From Novosphingobium sp. IK01 (GTDB lineage: Bacteria > Pseudomonadota > Alphaproteobacteria > Sphingomonadales > Sphingomonadaceae), in contig NZ_BTFW01000001.1 of the NCBI RefSeq assembly GCF_033242265.1, positions 248,001 to 312,000 on the forward strand: DNA of 64,000 bases. The letters are read 5' to 3'. The notes beneath the pieces were generated by a model that saw nothing but the letters and a program-made list of their open reading frames with translations, was not told the origin of the DNA and searched no databases. Made by a program: the position numbers and the translations under genes. This document shows positions 63,897 to 64,000 of the stretch, piece after piece. How positions within the stretch are numbered: position 1 is the stretch's first letter; each line of letters opens with the position of its first letter.

Positions 63897-64000
63897 GCCT
63901 CGGGCCGCCAGCACTGCATCGGATCGATCTCGACGGTTCAGAGCGACAAATGGTCGTCTATGCCTACCCGACGGGTAATACCCCGCATGTCGGCTCCCAC
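63897..64000. other. Window end, no complete gene
   Basis: Last 104 bp. A rightward frame from the ATG at 63950 (MVVYAYPTGNTPHVGSH) is open to the edge and could be the start of a gene, but there is too little to judge. Confidence 0.4.

Noticed and set aside
1..64000. CRISPR arrays, insertion sequences with transposase, tRNA or rRNA genes
   Set aside because: I looked for regular repeats with unique spacers, transposase motifs and tRNA cloverleaf or TTCGA-type signals and found none I could support.

Overview
The window reads as chromosome of a GC-rich alphaproteobacterium. The gene content points to the order Sphingomonadales, and a Novosphingobium-like genus is my best guess. Reasons are a long archaeal/eukaryote-type ProRS, a PhaR regulator, a PEP-CTERM surface protein, an ETF pair behind sdaA, pdhC-thioesterase-lpdA without pdhA/B, and glyQ-glyS-ppdK in tandem. 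This assignment is inferred from gene content, not from a marker-gene search.

From 1 to 44.5 kb the window is ordinary core chromosome. Left to right it holds: a truncated MaoC-family gene, ychF, a TPR lipoprotein, a Ser/Thr/Gly-repeat PEP-CTERM protein, pth and rplY, and a GumN/TraB lipoprotein; glyQS, ppdK and cstA with its small partner; a radA-cvpA-NifU-like-MFS run; phaR, proS, an M28 peptidase and a DUF805 protein; a divergent methyltransferase/XRE pair and rnr. Next come an AT-rich orphan gene between inverted hairpin repeats, a universal stress protein, pdhC-thioesterase-lpdA, a BaiN-type flavoprotein and a LysR regulator. A tightly overlapped operon purU-proX-sdaA-etfB-etfA follows, then ahpF/ahpC, a serine acetyltransferase and msrPQ. 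ProS here is the class without the bacterial editing insertion, and a stand-alone Ala-tRNA(Pro) deacylase of the YbaK/ProX family lies 14 kb away.

From about 45.6 kb to 60-61 kb lies a P2-like prophage. A candidate cos site closely resembling the P2 cohesive end precedes leftward Q (portal) and P (terminase). Rightward follow O, N, M, L, X, holin, endolysin, Rz with an embedded Rz1, R, S, J, I, a tail fibre with repeated motifs, a tail assembly chaperone and a Dam-type methylase. Genes V and W, expected between S and J, are missing. Their place is taken by a lower-GC insert with an HPP-family membrane protein and the 3' remnant of a higA antitoxin. No integrase, repressor, replication gene, sheath, tube or tape-measure gene is visible, so the prophage is defective or partly outside the window.

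From 61.3 to 63.9 kb, just past the tail-fibre genes, is a lower-GC cargo module. This is roughly where phage P2 carries its Z/fun moron. Its first gene fuses a TIR/deoxyribosyltransferase-like domain to an Mrr-like PD-(D/E)XK nuclease. It overlaps a second gene coding another PD-(D/E)XK nuclease. A membrane-anchored coiled-coil protein follows. I consider this the most likely undescribed system in the window: a candidate prophage-borne anti-phage or nucleic-acid-targeting module.
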